Source: Vibrio fortis (lineage in GTDB: Bacteria > Pseudomonadota > Gammaproteobacteria > Enterobacterales > Vibrionaceae). From it: a DNA stretch of 64,000 nucleotides. Below are positions 13,283 through 22,754 of this stretch, piece by piece. Made by a program: the position numbers and the translations under genes. The stretch's first letter is position 1, and each line of letters starts with the position of its first letter. Under the pieces are notes generated by a model. It did not search any database, was not told the DNA's origin, and worked only from the letters and a program-made list of their open reading frames with translations. The stretch is from the NCBI RefSeq assembly GCF_000695685.1, contig NZ_JFFR01000002.1, positions 806,001 to 870,000 of the forward strand. Reading direction: 5' to 3'.

Positions 13283-14020
13283 ATGTCTACTCGCTCTCGT
13301 AGCACTTCGCACTCTAATGGCTCCTCTCGAAAAGGCGGTCAATTTAAACAACGCGGCAAAACCACATCGCGTTCGAATAACAAAGAGAATGAGCGCCGCT
13401 CTTCTGCTACAAGCAAGAGTAATTCATCTAGCAAGCAGCGTTATAAACGTAAACCAAACACGGATAAACCAAAAGTCGCTCTTGAAGACCGAAAAGTGAT
13501 TCTATTCAATAAACCATTCGATACGCTGAGTCAGTTTACGGATGGTGAAGGTCGTAAAACCTTGGCAGACTTTGTACCTGTAAAAGATGTGTATGCAGCT
13601 GGTCGTTTAGATCGCGATAGCGAAGGATTAATGGTGCTGACTAATGATGGTATCTACCAAGCTAAACTAACTCAGCCCAATTCAAAGTCACCAAAGACCT
13701 ATTGGGTACAAGTCGAAGGCGCCCCAGATGAGAGCGATTTAGATAAATTGAGAAAAGGGGTCGAACTTAAAGATGGCATGACGTTACCGGCTACAGTCGA
13801 GATTATGCCAGAACCGAGCGTTTGGGAGCGTAATCCGCCAGTGCGATTTCGCGCAGCGATTCCGACTACATGGCTTGCCATTACGATCATCGAAGGGCGA
13901 AATCGTCAAGTACGTCGCATGACGGCTAACATTGGCTTCCCTACTCTTCGCCTTATTCGTTACTCGATGGGAGGGATGACCTTAGGTGATTTGCAACCTG
14001 GTGAGTGGAAAGAGGTTTAA
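13283..14020 (+). CDS. rluE: 23S rRNA pseudouridine(2457) synthase with basic N-terminal tail
   Basis: RsuA/RluE-type pseudouridine synthase. The catalytic block [19 protein letters not shown] carries the conserved aspartate; downstream are the TYWVQVEG and [22 protein letters not shown] motifs. It lacks the S4 domain of RsuA. Residues 1-60 form a low-complexity tail rich in Ser, Arg, Asn and Lys, which makes the protein (245 residues) about 28 residues longer than E. coli RluE; such tails may help RNA binding. The tail is in frame and follows an AAGGT ribosome binding site. Neighbouring icd supports RluE. Confidence 0.9.
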   Translation: MSTRSRSTSHSNGSSRKGGQFKQRGKTTSRSNNKENERRSSATSKSNSSSKQRYKRKPNTDKPKVALEDRKVILFNKPFDTLSQFTDGEGRKTLADFVPVKDVYAAGRLDRDSEGLMVLTNDGIYQAKLTQPNSKSPKTYWVQVEGAPDESDLDKLRKGVELKDGMTLPATVEIMPEPSVWERNPPVRFRAAIPTTWLAITIIEGRNRQVRRMTANIGFPTLRLIRYSMGGMTLGDLQPGEWKEV

Positions 14021-14060
14021 AGCTACTGTCATCTGGTTACCCCTTAACCGAACTCAAAAC

Positions 14061-14087
14061 AACAGCCGCACATTTCGGCTGTTTTTA
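14061..14087 (+). terminator. rluE terminator
   Basis: AACAGCCG / CGGCTGTT stem with a 7-base loop and a following T-run, 40 bp after the rluE stop. Confidence 0.88.
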
Positions 14088-14121
14088 TATAAATTTACAA
14101 CTATTCACTGCGTGCAGACGT

Positions 14122-14149
14122 AAAAAAGCCAGTCATAAGACTGGCTTTT
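14122..14149 (-). terminator. Porin gene terminator
   Basis: Perfect 11-bp stem, AAAAGCCAGTC / GACTGGCTTTT, loop ATAA; an A-run on the plus strand gives the U-run for the minus-strand porin gene. Confidence 0.9.
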
Positions 14150-14181
14150 ATCATTTCTAAGTATTGCTAATTAAGCAATGA

Positions 14182-15207
14182 TTAGAAGCTGTAGAATGCA
14201 GCAGCAAAGATGAATGTCTCTTCGTCTTTAGAAACACCAGTAGTAGTGTCTTTACCAGCGTCTAGTTGTTGAAGGATATCGATACCCATATCTACGCGGT
14301 CGTTAAGCGTGTACATTGCAGCAACGTTGATAGAAGAAGTATCGTTGTCTAGCTTGCCATCTTCAGTAGTAGAGTTAGCGTTGTAGCCTGCAGCAAGAGT
14401 TAGTTGCTCAGTTACTGGGTAACCAGCAGAGATGTAGTAACCTACAGTCTCTAGGTTAGTAGTGTTAGAGTCAACTAGATCGCTCTTGTCACCTTCGTTG
14501 ATCCAGAAGTTAACACCTAGGTCTAGCTCACCAACTTTAGAGTTACCAGATACAGAGTAAACTTGGTAATCAGCTTCGTCACGAGTCTCGTAACCACCGT
14601 AAACGTTGAAGATTTCGCTTTCGTAACCTACGTAACCGTTAACACCTTTATCAGCAGCGTCGTGGTCTTCGTCAGTTTCGAAGTAAGAGATGCCGTAAGC
14701 GATACCTGAAGTATCACCTTGGAATTTAACTACGTTCCATGCGTCAGAAGCGTCGCCTGCAGAAGAACCGAACTCGTAAGTGTTGTCGCCAGCGCCGTCA
14801 ACTTTGTCTAGAGCAGTGTCGTTTTCCCAACCGAAAGAAAGTACACCGTAATCAGTCTCGTAACCCAACCACGCTTTATCTACGTCAGTGTTGAATTCGT
14901 TTTTAACACCAAAGCCGTTGTCTTTGTCGTCAGTAGTCCAGTTGAATTCGAAGTCAGTTTCGAAGTAACCAACTAGACGGTTGTTTTGGTAGCTAACTGC
15001 TAGAGTAAGAGCTGTTGCCCAGTCATCGTAAATAGCGTTAGTTTTAGTGTCGTAGTAACCACCTAGACCAATAGCACCAGAAACAGAGAACTGTTCTTTG
15101 TGCATTGGGTCAAATTCAAATGTTGGTTTTGCGTTTTCTAGACCTACGTTCGCGAATGCAGATGTTGAAGCTGCTGCGATAGTTAGAGCTAATAGAGTCT
15201 TTTTCAT
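14182..15207 (-). CDS. Outer membrane porin, general diffusion type
   Basis: A 341-residue precursor with signal peptide MKKTLLALTIAAASTSAFA, then a mature protein of alternating amphipathic strands rich in Gly, Asp and aromatics, ending in phenylalanine (FAAAFYSF), the outer membrane assembly signal. The ATG at 15207 was chosen because the signal peptide begins there; the frame stays open a further 61 codons upstream without a family match. Sequence style and length fit trimeric Gram-negative porins. It is not OmpU by its N-terminus, so no symbol is given. Codon use is strongly biased, as expected for an abundant protein. Confidence 0.85.
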   Translation of the reverse strand: MKKTLLALTIAAASTSAFANVGLENAKPTFEFDPMHKEQFSVSGAIGLGGYYDTKTNAIYDDWATALTLAVSYQNNRLVGYFETDFEFNWTTDDKDNGFGVKNEFNTDVDKAWLGYETDYGVLSFGWENDTALDKVDGAGDNTYEFGSSAGDASDAWNVVKFQGDTSGIAYGISYFETDEDHDAADKGVNGYVGYESEIFNVYGGYETRDEADYQVYSVSGNSKVGELDLGVNFWINEGDKSDLVDSNTTNLETVGYYISAGYPVTEQLTLAAGYNANSTTEDGKLDNDTSSINVAAMYTLNDRVDMGIDILQQLDAGKDTTTGVSKDEETFIFAAAFYSF

Positions 15208-15721
15208 AATAAATCCACTGCCTTTTCTAAGAATGGGAGATCCTTGCCCGGTTCCCTTTTTATTTTTTGTGATGGTCACTACCACTCTTTGTTGGTTAAT
15301 CACCGTCACTAAATTTCGAGGTCTAGATTGCAAAAGATTATCCTGCGTGTCAAATAAACTAAAAACAAACCTAAAAAAAACACAAATCAAATAAATTCAA
15401 TCACTTACAATTTTTTTCATCATTTTACGAGACACTTCTCGGCCAGTTTGAGCAAAAATATAATAGACCTAAAAACAACCAACACAGTCAAAAACACCAC
15501 AAACAGCATACTAAAAGAGCAAACCTCAGAACTAAACACTTAAAGTGGTATTTTTTTTGATATTTATATTTCGCACAATAAATAAAATCGCTAACTTCAT
15601 GAAGGTTCAGTTTTTTTTTGTGAACAAGATCTACCTTTGATTCAAAAGCAACCTATTTCGTCGAAAATGAACAGGCTAGTGAAATGTGCTACTATCGCGG
15701 CTTCGTTACTTGGGTCACAGT
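15208..15721. other. Divergent region porin / dinG
   Basis: This 514-bp, very AT-rich region has long A and T tracts and no supported gene. The porin leader covers roughly the first 180 bp. At 15605-15625 an inverted repeat GTTCA / TGAAC brackets a run of nine T residues. I looked for a LexA box (CTG, ten bases, CAG) before dinG and did not find one. No firm promoter could be assigned. Confidence 0.45.
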
Positions 15722-17797
15722 ATGCTAACCACTAAAATTCAAAACTCTATTCGCACCAGTTATCAAAACCTTCAATCACAGTTGGAAAACTTTGTACCTA
15801 GACGTGCACAAAACTACCTTGTTGCTGAAATAGCAAAGACACTTTGTGGCCAATACCATAAAAGTAATCGCATGATTGTGGCTGAAGCGGGTACCGGAAT
15901 CGGAAAATCCCTCTCTTATTTAATGGCAACCATACCTGTGGCTGTTTTAAACAATCGAAAAATTGTGATCTCTACAGCTACCGTTGCTCTACAAGAACAA
16001 CTGGTCAATAAAGACCTCCCTCTATATAGACGACTTACCGATAGAGAGTTTTCCTTTATATTGGCTAAAGGACGACAAAGGTATTGCTGTGCCGAAAAAC
16101 TGGCTGTGGCATGTGGTGCTGACGGCGGTCAGATGGCGATGTTTGAATCAAAGCCAAAGAAGAAAGACATTGAGCAGCTGGAAACCATGTATCGAAGCCT
16201 CGCTCAGGGTAAATGGGATGGAGACCGCGACTCATGGCCTAAGCCGATTGACGATATGATCTGGCAGATGATCGTGAGTGACAAACACAGTTGTAACAAC
16301 AGTATGCCCGCACACCGAGATTGTCCGTTCCAAAAAGCACGCTCTGAACTCGACAAAGCAGATGTCATTATCGCTAACCACAGCTTAGTGATGGCAGACG
16401 CAGACCTAGGTGGTGGCGTCATTCTACCTGAGCCAGAAAATAGCATTTATGTGTTCGACGAAGCGCATCATCTACCTCATGTTGCACGAGACCACTCTTC
16501 CGCAGCTGCAAGCTTAAAAGGTGCAGCTTCATGGTTAGAGCGCTTAAATCAATCAATCAGCAAGCTTTCAGGCCTAGCGGAAGAGAAACGAGTCTATCGG
16601 TTCAGAAATGAGCTGCAAGACTCTGTTCAACAACTTATTCCAACTCTTTCTCAACTGAGTAAGCGCTTCGATGCTACCCAATTTGAAGACGGCTTATATC
16701 GCTTTGAACACGGTGACCTTCCAGAATGGCTTGAAAGTGAATCAAAAGATCTCAAGCAATTGAGTCAGAAAGCCAGCCAAGCCGTGGCAAAGATTGCCGA
16801 CCTTATCGCAGAGAGAGTAAAAGATGGTGAGCTCTCAGCCAAACTTGCAGAACCCGCGCTAGCAGAGATTGGTTTCTATATACAGAGAACTGAAAACCTC
16901 GCACAAGTCTGGCGCTTAATGGCAGAGCCTAAGCGTGATAAAGGTGCACCATTGGCACGTTGGTTAGAGCTTAATAAAGAGAATGAAGGCGATTTCATTG
17001 TCAATGTGTCGCCTTTAGAGGTCGGTTGGCAGCTAGACCAACAGATCTGGAGCCGCTGTGTCGGTGCAGTATTAGTTTCAGCTACCATGCGAGCACTGAA
17101 CTCTTTCAGTTTTTTCTGTCACCAAGCAGGTATCAGTCAAAAGCCTGAGGATGGAGTGCAATTTCTAGCATTAGCCTCGCCGTTTGATTATCAAAATCAA
17201 GCGGAGCTAGTCGTACCGGCAATGAAGTACGAGCCTCAGGATCCGCAGTTTACAGAATATCTTATCGAGATTTTGCCTAAAGTAATTGAAGACAACAAAG
17301 CTAACCTCGTTTTATTCTCTTCGTACTGGCAAATGAATCAGGTTGCTGAAGGTTTATCTACAGATTTCGTTAAAAAGGGCTGGGCGTTACAAGTACAAGG
17401 TGATACTTCCCGCTCAGAAATTCTAAAAAAACATAAAGCCTTGGTAGAAAAAGGAAAAACTAGTGTGCTTTTCGGTACAGGTAGCTTTTCTGAAGGCCTT
17501 GATTTGCCCGGTGAACTGCTAGAAAACCTAATCATCACCAAAATTCCATTTGGTGTTCCAACCTCACCGGTAGAGCAAGCTCACTCAGAATACATTGAGT
17601 CCAAAGGCGGGAATCCTTTTATGCAAATTACCGTACCTGAGGCGAGTAAAAAACTGATCCAATCTGTCGGCCGACTGCTGCGTAAAGAACGAGATTCTGG
17701 TAAAGTCACGATCCTTGATCGACGCATAGTCACAAAGCGCTATGGCAAGTCCTTATTAGACTCCCTACCGCCTTTTAAACGTACGATAAAATACTAA
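15722..17797 (+). CDS. dinG: ATP-dependent DNA helicase DinG (XPD-like)
   Basis: Superfamily 2 5'-3' helicase that resolves R-loops and other structures. The 691-residue protein shows Walker A AEAGTGIGKS (about 54-63), the VFDEAHHLPH DEAH box (about 244-253), and C-terminal motifs including SVGRLLRKERDSGKVTILDRR. The start MLTTKIQNSIRTSYQN aligns with E. coli DinG; a 12-codon upstream extension is rejected. Cysteines in the iron-sulphur region are C122, C123, C131, C191 and C201. The C-x4-C-x5-C arrangement of E. coli is not matched: between C191 and C201 no cysteine is present. It starts 515 bp from the divergent porin gene. Confidence 0.96.
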   Translation: MLTTKIQNSIRTSYQNLQSQLENFVPRRAQNYLVAEIAKTLCGQYHKSNRMIVAEAGTGIGKSLSYLMATIPVAVLNNRKIVISTATVALQEQLVNKDLPLYRRLTDREFSFILAKGRQRYCCAEKLAVACGADGGQMAMFESKPKKKDIEQLETMYRSLAQGKWDGDRDSWPKPIDDMIWQMIVSDKHSCNNSMPAHRDCPFQKARSELDKADVIIANHSLVMADADLGGGVILPEPENSIYVFDEAHHLPHVARDHSSAAASLKGAASWLERLNQSISKLSGLAEEKRVYRFRNELQDSVQQLIPTLSQLSKRFDATQFEDGLYRFEHGDLPEWLESESKDLKQLSQKASQAVAKIADLIAERVKDGELSAKLAEPALAEIGFYIQRTENLAQVWRLMAEPKRDKGAPLARWLELNKENEGDFIVNVSPLEVGWQLDQQIWSRCVGAVLVSATMRALNSFSFFCHQAGISQKPEDGVQFLALASPFDYQNQAELVVPAMKYEPQDPQFTEYLIEILPKVIEDNKANLVLFSSYWQMNQVAEGLSTDFVKKGWALQVQGDTSRSEILKKHKALVEKGKTSVLFGTGSFSEGLDLPGELLENLIITKIPFGVPTSPVEQAHSEYIESKGGNPFMQITVPEASKKLIQSVGRLLRKERDSGKVTILDRRIVTKRYGKSLLDSLPPFKRTIKY

Positions 17798-17903
17798 CGA
17801 GTAGGGTTGTTGCGCGCTCCTGCTAAATTTTGCTTTAGTTTGCTTCCAGCAAATTGAAAAGCAACGCTGCTGATACAGCATATAACGAGAATAATAGCTA
17901 TCT

Positions 17904-18683
17904 ATGGAAATGATTGAACCAACCATGTTGGTCATACTTGCACTGGTTGCCTTTGCTGCCGGTTTTATCGATGCCGTTGCTGGCGGCGGCGGTATGCTGA
18001 CTGTGCCTGCTCTTCTGTCTTTGGGTTTACCACCGCACATTGCTCTGGGTACCAATAAGCTCGCTGCAACTTTTGCATCATCAACAGCGGCTTTTACTTA
18101 CTACAAGAAGAAACTGTTCAAGCCTCAATGTTGGATTAACGCATTTATTGCAACTTTAATTGGCGCAACTGTAGGTACATTAGTTGTCGACGCCATCAGT
18201 ACCCAGTGGTTAGAAAAAGTCTTGCCGCTAGTAATATTAGCAGCCGCGATTTACACGATTTTCCACAAAACGCCGAATGCCAATCAGAATGTATCTCCTA
18301 AGCCCTGCCCTGTTCTCAAGAAGAAACAGATTGCTCAAGGTTTTACTCTAGGTTTCTATGATGGTGTAGCCGGCCCAGGAACAGGCGCATTTTGGACAGT
18401 GAGCTCAATGGCGCTATATCGCTTGAACATTTTGCTCGCGTCTGGTTTATCGAAAGCGATGAATTTCACCAGTAACTTCACCTCCCTGGTTACTTTTGCA
18501 ATTCTAGGTCATATCGATTGGGTTCTCGGATTGACGATGGGCGTTTGTTTGATGGTTGGCGCGTTTGTTGGTGCTCACTCTGCTATACGCTTTGGCGCCA
18601 AGTTTATTCGCCCGGTATTTGTTACCGTGGTAAGTGTGCTCGCTATCAAACTGGCTTATGAAGCTTGGTTTGTAAACCTGTAA
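17904..18683 (+). CDS. TSUP family membrane permease (TauE/SafE, YfcA type)
   Basis: The 259-residue protein has about eight hydrophobic segments and two sequence-related halves. Both halves carry the family's glycine-rich signature: FAAGFIDAVAGGGGMLTVPAL near the N-terminus and LGFYDGVAGPGTGAFWT in the middle. TSUP (UPF0721) proteins export or import sulphonates, sulphite or other small anions; the YfcA branch has no fixed substrate. It lies 106 bp after dinG and 16 bp before priC, so it may head the priC-rsmS-roxA transcription unit. Confidence 0.88.
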   Translation: MEMIEPTMLVILALVAFAAGFIDAVAGGGGMLTVPALLSLGLPPHIALGTNKLAATFASSTAAFTYYKKKLFKPQCWINAFIATLIGATVGTLVVDAISTQWLEKVLPLVILAAAIYTIFHKTPNANQNVSPKPCPVLKKKQIAQGFTLGFYDGVAGPGTGAFWTVSSMALYRLNILLASGLSKAMNFTSNFTSLVTFAILGHIDWVLGLTMGVCLMVGAFVGAHSAIRFGAKFIRPVFVTVVSVLAIKLAYEAWFVNL

Positions 18684-18699
18684 AAATTTTAAATGTAGA

Positions 18700-19248
18700 A
18701 TGTCTCACTTTAAGCAACTCGGCAAAATTCTCGACACGTTAATCGGGCATTGTCAACAAGTAGATAGCGCTCGTGGGGCATACCATCAACCGCTATTCGA
18801 TAGTACCCTCTTTAAATCTAGAGCTAAGGTACTGATGCCCTACGCATTGGAAACACAATCCAACTACCAACGGATTCTCTCCGAGCAAGCCAAAAACCAA
18901 TTAACGGCAGCAAGAGCGGTTCATCTAACTGAAAAGTTAACTAACCAGGTTGCTGCTCTCCAAAGAGAACTCGCAAACTACGACCTACGTGACGATCGTA
19001 ATCTGCATCAACCACATTCCACTAATCAACTCTATAATGACCTTGCGCAACACCAAGATTGGCAGCGACGTTTAACCGCTCTTGTTCAGCAAAAAAAGGC
19101 TGTACTTGATACCTGCCCTGCCTATCAGAAAGAACAGGCAGAAAAAGCCTGGCAACTATCAAGTGAACGGCTAGAGCGTTGCGAAGAATCAATGAAGAAA
19201 ATACACAGGCAAATAGATTTAGAGGTTCCAAATAGAGATGAGCACTGA
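18700..19248 (+). CDS. priC: Primosomal replication protein N'' (PriC)
   Basis: PriC reloads DnaB helicase at stalled forks, by a route independent of PriA. The 182-residue product is a charged, largely helical protein that matches the PriC family in length and N-terminus (LDTLIGHCQQVDSARGAYHQPLFDSTLFKSR). The neighbour rsmS(ybaM) overlaps its 3' end by 11 bases, the same pairing as priC-ybaM in E. coli, which strengthens the call. Confidence 0.88.
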   Translation: MSHFKQLGKILDTLIGHCQQVDSARGAYHQPLFDSTLFKSRAKVLMPYALETQSNYQRILSEQAKNQLTAARAVHLTEKLTNQVAALQRELANYDLRDDRNLHQPHSTNQLYNDLAQHQDWQRRLTALVQQKKAVLDTCPAYQKEQAEKAWQLSSERLERCEESMKKIHRQIDLEVPNRDEH

Positions 19249-19408
19249 ACAAGCCCCATCACCACTTGATAGCGCACCAGATGAGATCAAACTAGCTGTT
19301 GATCTTATCTACCTTTTTGAAAGCAACGAGATCGACCCTAAGGTTGCTTTAGAGGCGATCAAGATCGTCGAAAAAGACCTTCAAGCTAAATTAGAACCTA
19401 GCACTTAG
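19238..19408 (+). CDS. rsmS: RsmS/YbaM family small protein (DUF2496)
   Basis: A 56-residue protein; its core APDEIKLAVDLIYLFESNEI matches E. coli YbaM (RsmS), a small factor associated with the ribosome or pleiotropic regulation. Its ATG lies inside the end of priC, and its stop is 21 bp before roxA, indicating one transcript. The coding evidence is the family match and the conserved priC neighbour. The role in Vibrio is not established. Confidence 0.85.
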   Translation: MSTEQAPSPLDSAPDEIKLAVDLIYLFESNEIDPKVALEAIKIVEKDLQAKLEPST

Positions 19409-19429
19409 AACGAATATTACAGGATACAC

Positions 19430-20563
19430 ATGTACCAACTTAACTTCTCTATGGCCGAGTTTGTTGAACAATACTGGCATAAACAACCAACCATCATCAA
19501 AGGCGGTTTCAAAGATTTCGTTGACCCAATCAGCCCAGAAGAGCTGGCAGGGTTATCAATGGAAGAAGAAGTCGACTCACGCTTTGTTTCTAACCACGAT
19601 AATAAATGGTCAGCGGAACACGGTCCATTTAGTGAAGATAAGTTTGGTCAACTCCCACAAAGCCACTGGCAGCTTATCGTTCAAGCAGCAAACCATTGGC
19701 ATCAAGGTGCCGCTCAACTGGCGGAGTCATTTAAACAACTGCCAAACTGGTTGTTTGACGATCTAATGATCTGCTACTCGGCTGAGCATGGTGGCGTTGG
19801 TCCTCACATTGATCAATATGATGTTTTTATTGTTCAAGGTCACGGTAAACGTCAGTGGAAAGTCGGCGCTAAAGATGAAGGACAATACAAAGAGAGCATT
19901 CAAGCATCTGCACTTCGCCAAATTGAAGGCTTTGATCCTATCATCGACCAAGTATTAGAGCCGGGTGACATTCTCTACATCCCACCGGGCTTCCCTCACG
20001 AAGGTACCACTTTGGAGCCTTCAATGAGTTACTCAATTGGTTACCGCTCACCTAAAGAGCAAGAGCTGATCAGTAATTTTGCTGACTTCGTGCTTGCGCA
20101 TGACATGGGTGATACCCACTTACATGATCCTGAGTTCAAAACACAAAGCAACTTCGGTCAGATACGCCAATCAGACCTTGCAAGCCTAACAAAAATGCTA
20201 CATTCAGCGCTAGAGCAACCTAATACAGTAAGTGACTTTATGGGATGCCTACTGAGCCAGTCACGCCACCAGCTTGATATTGTGGCCCCAGAGCCATTGT
20301 GGAAAGCGGAAGAGGTATCTAATCATCTTGCAGCACAAGGTGAGATTTACAAAGTTTCAGGACTTAAAGCGCTTTACCATGAGACAGAGACTAATGTGGC
20401 GTATATCAATGGTGAAGTAATTAAAGTTGAAGAAGGTGATAGTGCACTATTAACGTCATTGTGCAATGAATCCATCATCGCTCCAGAGCAAACATTCAGC
20501 CCATCAGCTATTGCTCTTATTACAGACCTAGTAAATAAAGGCTATTGGTTTATCGAAGAGTAG
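19430..20563 (+). CDS. roxA: Ribosomal oxygenase, 50S uL16 arginine hydroxylase (JmjC cupin)
   Basis: Fe(II)/2-oxoglutarate oxygenase of the YcfD/RoxA family, which hydroxylates an arginine of ribosomal protein uL16. The 377-residue product has the cupin metal triad at H126, D128 (in VGPHIDQYDVF) and H190 (in PPGFPHEGTT), equivalent to E. coli YcfD H125, D127 and H187. A winged-helix-like C-terminal domain follows the cupin domain, as in the E. coli protein. It is last in the priC-rsmS-roxA unit and closed by a terminator. Confidence 0.93.
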   Translation: MYQLNFSMAEFVEQYWHKQPTIIKGGFKDFVDPISPEELAGLSMEEEVDSRFVSNHDNKWSAEHGPFSEDKFGQLPQSHWQLIVQAANHWHQGAAQLAESFKQLPNWLFDDLMICYSAEHGGVGPHIDQYDVFIVQGHGKRQWKVGAKDEGQYKESIQASALRQIEGFDPIIDQVLEPGDILYIPPGFPHEGTTLEPSMSYSIGYRSPKEQELISNFADFVLAHDMGDTHLHDPEFKTQSNFGQIRQSDLASLTKMLHSALEQPNTVSDFMGCLLSQSRHQLDIVAPEPLWKAEEVSNHLAAQGEIYKVSGLKALYHETETNVAYINGEVIKVEEGDSALLTSLCNESIIAPEQTFSPSAIALITDLVNKGYWFIEE

Positions 20564-20586
20564 TTTGAAGAACTCATAACAAAAGA

Positions 20587-20614
20587 AAAGGGACACGCAA
20601 ATACGTGTCCCTTT
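20587..20614. terminator. Terminator between roxA and chemoreceptor gene
   Basis: Perfect 11-bp stem, AAAGGGACACG / CGTGTCCCTTT, with loop CAAATA. It lies between two convergent genes and has A-rich and T-rich flanks, so it probably serves both. Confidence 0.88.
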
Positions 20615-20636
20615 GTTGTTCTAAAACGATAAAAGC

Positions 20637-22754
20637 TTAAACCTTGAATTGATTCACTAGTGCTTGTTGCTGCTGAGATAAGGTATCAATCTGATTCCCT
20701 TGCTCTTCTGATTTCGAAGCCTGTTCAAGAATTTGTGCGCTTAGATCACGAATGTTCACCACGCTTTGGTTCACTTCGCCAGAAACCGACTGTTGCTCTT
20801 CTGCTGCCCTTACAATCTGGTTATTCATATCGCTAATGGCCTCAATCGAGGTAAAGATTGAGCCTAAGTCTTCAACCGCATTCTGAACGTGTAGAGCCGT
20901 ATCATTCGCTAAGATATTACCCTCTTGAATCGCTTCAACGACATCCTGCGTTCCAGCTTGAACCTTATCAATAACTTGACGAATTTCGCCTACAGATGCT
21001 TGAGTGCGACTTGCAAGATTACGAACTTCATCCGCAACCACGGCAAAGCCTCTACCCTGTTCACCGGCACGAGCCGCTTCAATCGCCGCGTTTAGAGCCA
21101 ACAAGTTTGTTTGTTCTGAGATACCTTCGATCACACCCAAGATATCTGTGATGTTGGCGTTGTTCTTGGCAAGCTCTTCAACAATAGGTACTGCACTCGA
21201 CATACGCTCCACCAGCTTCCTCATCTCTCCAGCTGACAGTTCGATCACCTGCTGCCCTTGCTTAGCAGAAGAGTTAGCTTCACTCGCAGCGCCTACCGCG
21301 ACCTCCGCATTCTGGACAACTAGACTTGCAGTCTGCGTCATCTCTTCTGCTGCTGTTGCCACTAAGTCGACTTCTTTGAACTGCGATTCACTGCTCTGGC
21401 GGGTGCTAGAAGCCGAAGCCTTAGCGGCGCTTGTGGTATTCGCGACTTGCTCTGACGTCGCAATCACTTCTTTGATCGTTGGCTGTAGCTTATCGAGGAA
21501 TCGGTTAAAGCCTTGTGCTAACTGCCCAACTTCGTCTTGTGATTTAACATCAAGCCTTTGGGTTAAATCACCTTCACCAGATGCGATATCGTCTAACCTT
21601 TCAACCACTTGACGAATCGGCTTCACAATAGAAAGTGAAGAAAACGCAATGATCGCTAAGCCAATAACAATGAACAGACCACCAGCAATGAGCTCAGTTT
21701 TAATGCCTTCACTTAGCTTGTCACTAATAATCGCATCAAGCAGGTTTGCATCCGCCACAACACTGTCTCGTGGGATCTCCAACAACACACCCCAAGTTTG
21801 ATTCGCTGCTACAACCGGTGCGAAAGCAAGTAACCACTCACCATTTTCGCTCCATTGTGTCATCGTCTCGCCACCAAACATAAAGTCCGTGAGTTGGTCA
21901 TTGCTTGTATGCTTACTTGCGAATTGAGAGCCAGTAGGAATTAATGTGTCATCTGCGGCAATCACAGAGCCATCTAAGCTCACTACATAGATAGCACCAT
22001 TGCCTTCAAACAACTCTGCATCTGACTCAGCAACAATATGAGTTAAAGCGTCAAGTCGAAGATCGATACCTAAAAAGCCAATTGGCGTGTCATCAATCAG
22101 AATTGGCACAGAGATCGAGGAAGTTAATAGTGACTGACCACCGCTAGTCACCACCTTAGGTGTGCTGATACATGTTTGACCACTCGATAGTGGGCAATAG
22201 AAGCGTTCACTGTTTGAGTTATCGTTGAGAATTTGCTCGGAAAGGACATTTGACAGTACATTCTCTCCATTGTCTGCCACTTTCCAATAGGGTGCAAAAC
22301 GCCCCACTTCGTTAGAACCTACGTAATCTGCATCTACGTAGTTTCCGTCTTCACCATCAAGCATTTCAGGGCGAAATACCAAGTAAGCGCCAAGAATAGA
22401 ATCAAAGTCCAATACTGAACGACGAATCATCTCATCCAACGCAGTACGTAGCTCTTCGCTTGGCGTGAAGTTCTCTTCAGCATTAGTCTTTAGGAATTTA
22501 GCGCTTGCGGCCAGCATTTCAGCTCGATAGATGGCTTCGTCTACATAGCGTTGGGTTTCCTGTGCATTTAACTGCGAAACCGATGCCAATAACTGCTCTG
22601 TTTTGTTAATAACAGAGTCTGAACTTTGAGACTTAATCACCTGCTGATTGCTTGAAGCGTTGTAGATCGAGAAACCAATAAGAGAGAGGGAAGTGATAAG
22701 TAAACAACACCCTGCCAAGAGGGTGATTTTCCACTGTACTGAAAGTGAGCGCAT
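20637..22754 (-). CDS. Methyl-accepting chemotaxis protein with periplasmic Cache-type sensor
   Basis: A 705-residue transmembrane chemoreceptor. Membrane segment 1 is at about 9-31; a large periplasmic domain follows (about 32-350) with double-Cache features ([15 protein letters not shown], the [18 protein letters not shown] strand). Membrane segment 2 is at about 350-372, then HAMP ([27 protein letters not shown]), then the signalling domain with the conserved hairpin tip [30 protein letters not shown]. There is no CheR/CheB pentapeptide at the C-terminus. The ligand is unknown, but Cache receptors of this kind often bind amino acids or organic acids. Monocistronic. Confidence 0.95.
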   Translation of the reverse strand: MRSLSVQWKITLLAGCCLLITSLSLIGFSIYNASSNQQVIKSQSSDSVINKTEQLLASVSQLNAQETQRYVDEAIYRAEMLAASAKFLKTNAEENFTPSEELRTALDEMIRRSVLDFDSILGAYLVFRPEMLDGEDGNYVDADYVGSNEVGRFAPYWKVADNGENVLSNVLSEQILNDNSNSERFYCPLSSGQTCISTPKVVTSGGQSLLTSSISVPILIDDTPIGFLGIDLRLDALTHIVAESDAELFEGNGAIYVVSLDGSVIAADDTLIPTGSQFASKHTSNDQLTDFMFGGETMTQWSENGEWLLAFAPVVAANQTWGVLLEIPRDSVVADANLLDAIISDKLSEGIKTELIAGGLFIVIGLAIIAFSSLSIVKPIRQVVERLDDIASGEGDLTQRLDVKSQDEVGQLAQGFNRFLDKLQPTIKEVIATSEQVANTTSAAKASASSTRQSSESQFKEVDLVATAAEEMTQTASLVVQNAEVAVGAASEANSSAKQGQQVIELSAGEMRKLVERMSSAVPIVEELAKNNANITDILGVIEGISEQTNLLALNAAIEAARAGEQGRGFAVVADEVRNLASRTQASVGEIRQVIDKVQAGTQDVVEAIQEGNILANDTALHVQNAVEDLGSIFTSIEAISDMNNQIVRAAEEQQSVSGEVNQSVVNIRDLSAQILEQASKSEEQGNQIDTLSQQQQALVNQFKV

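Noticed and set aside
15208-15721. LexA (SOS) box upstream of dinG
   Set aside because: E. coli dinG is SOS-controlled, so I looked for CTG-N10-CAG in this region and found no acceptable match.
21004-21612. 202-codon plus-strand frame opposite the chemoreceptor signalling domain
   Set aside because: It is the antisense of a strongly conserved coding region, has no ribosome binding site and has no family match.
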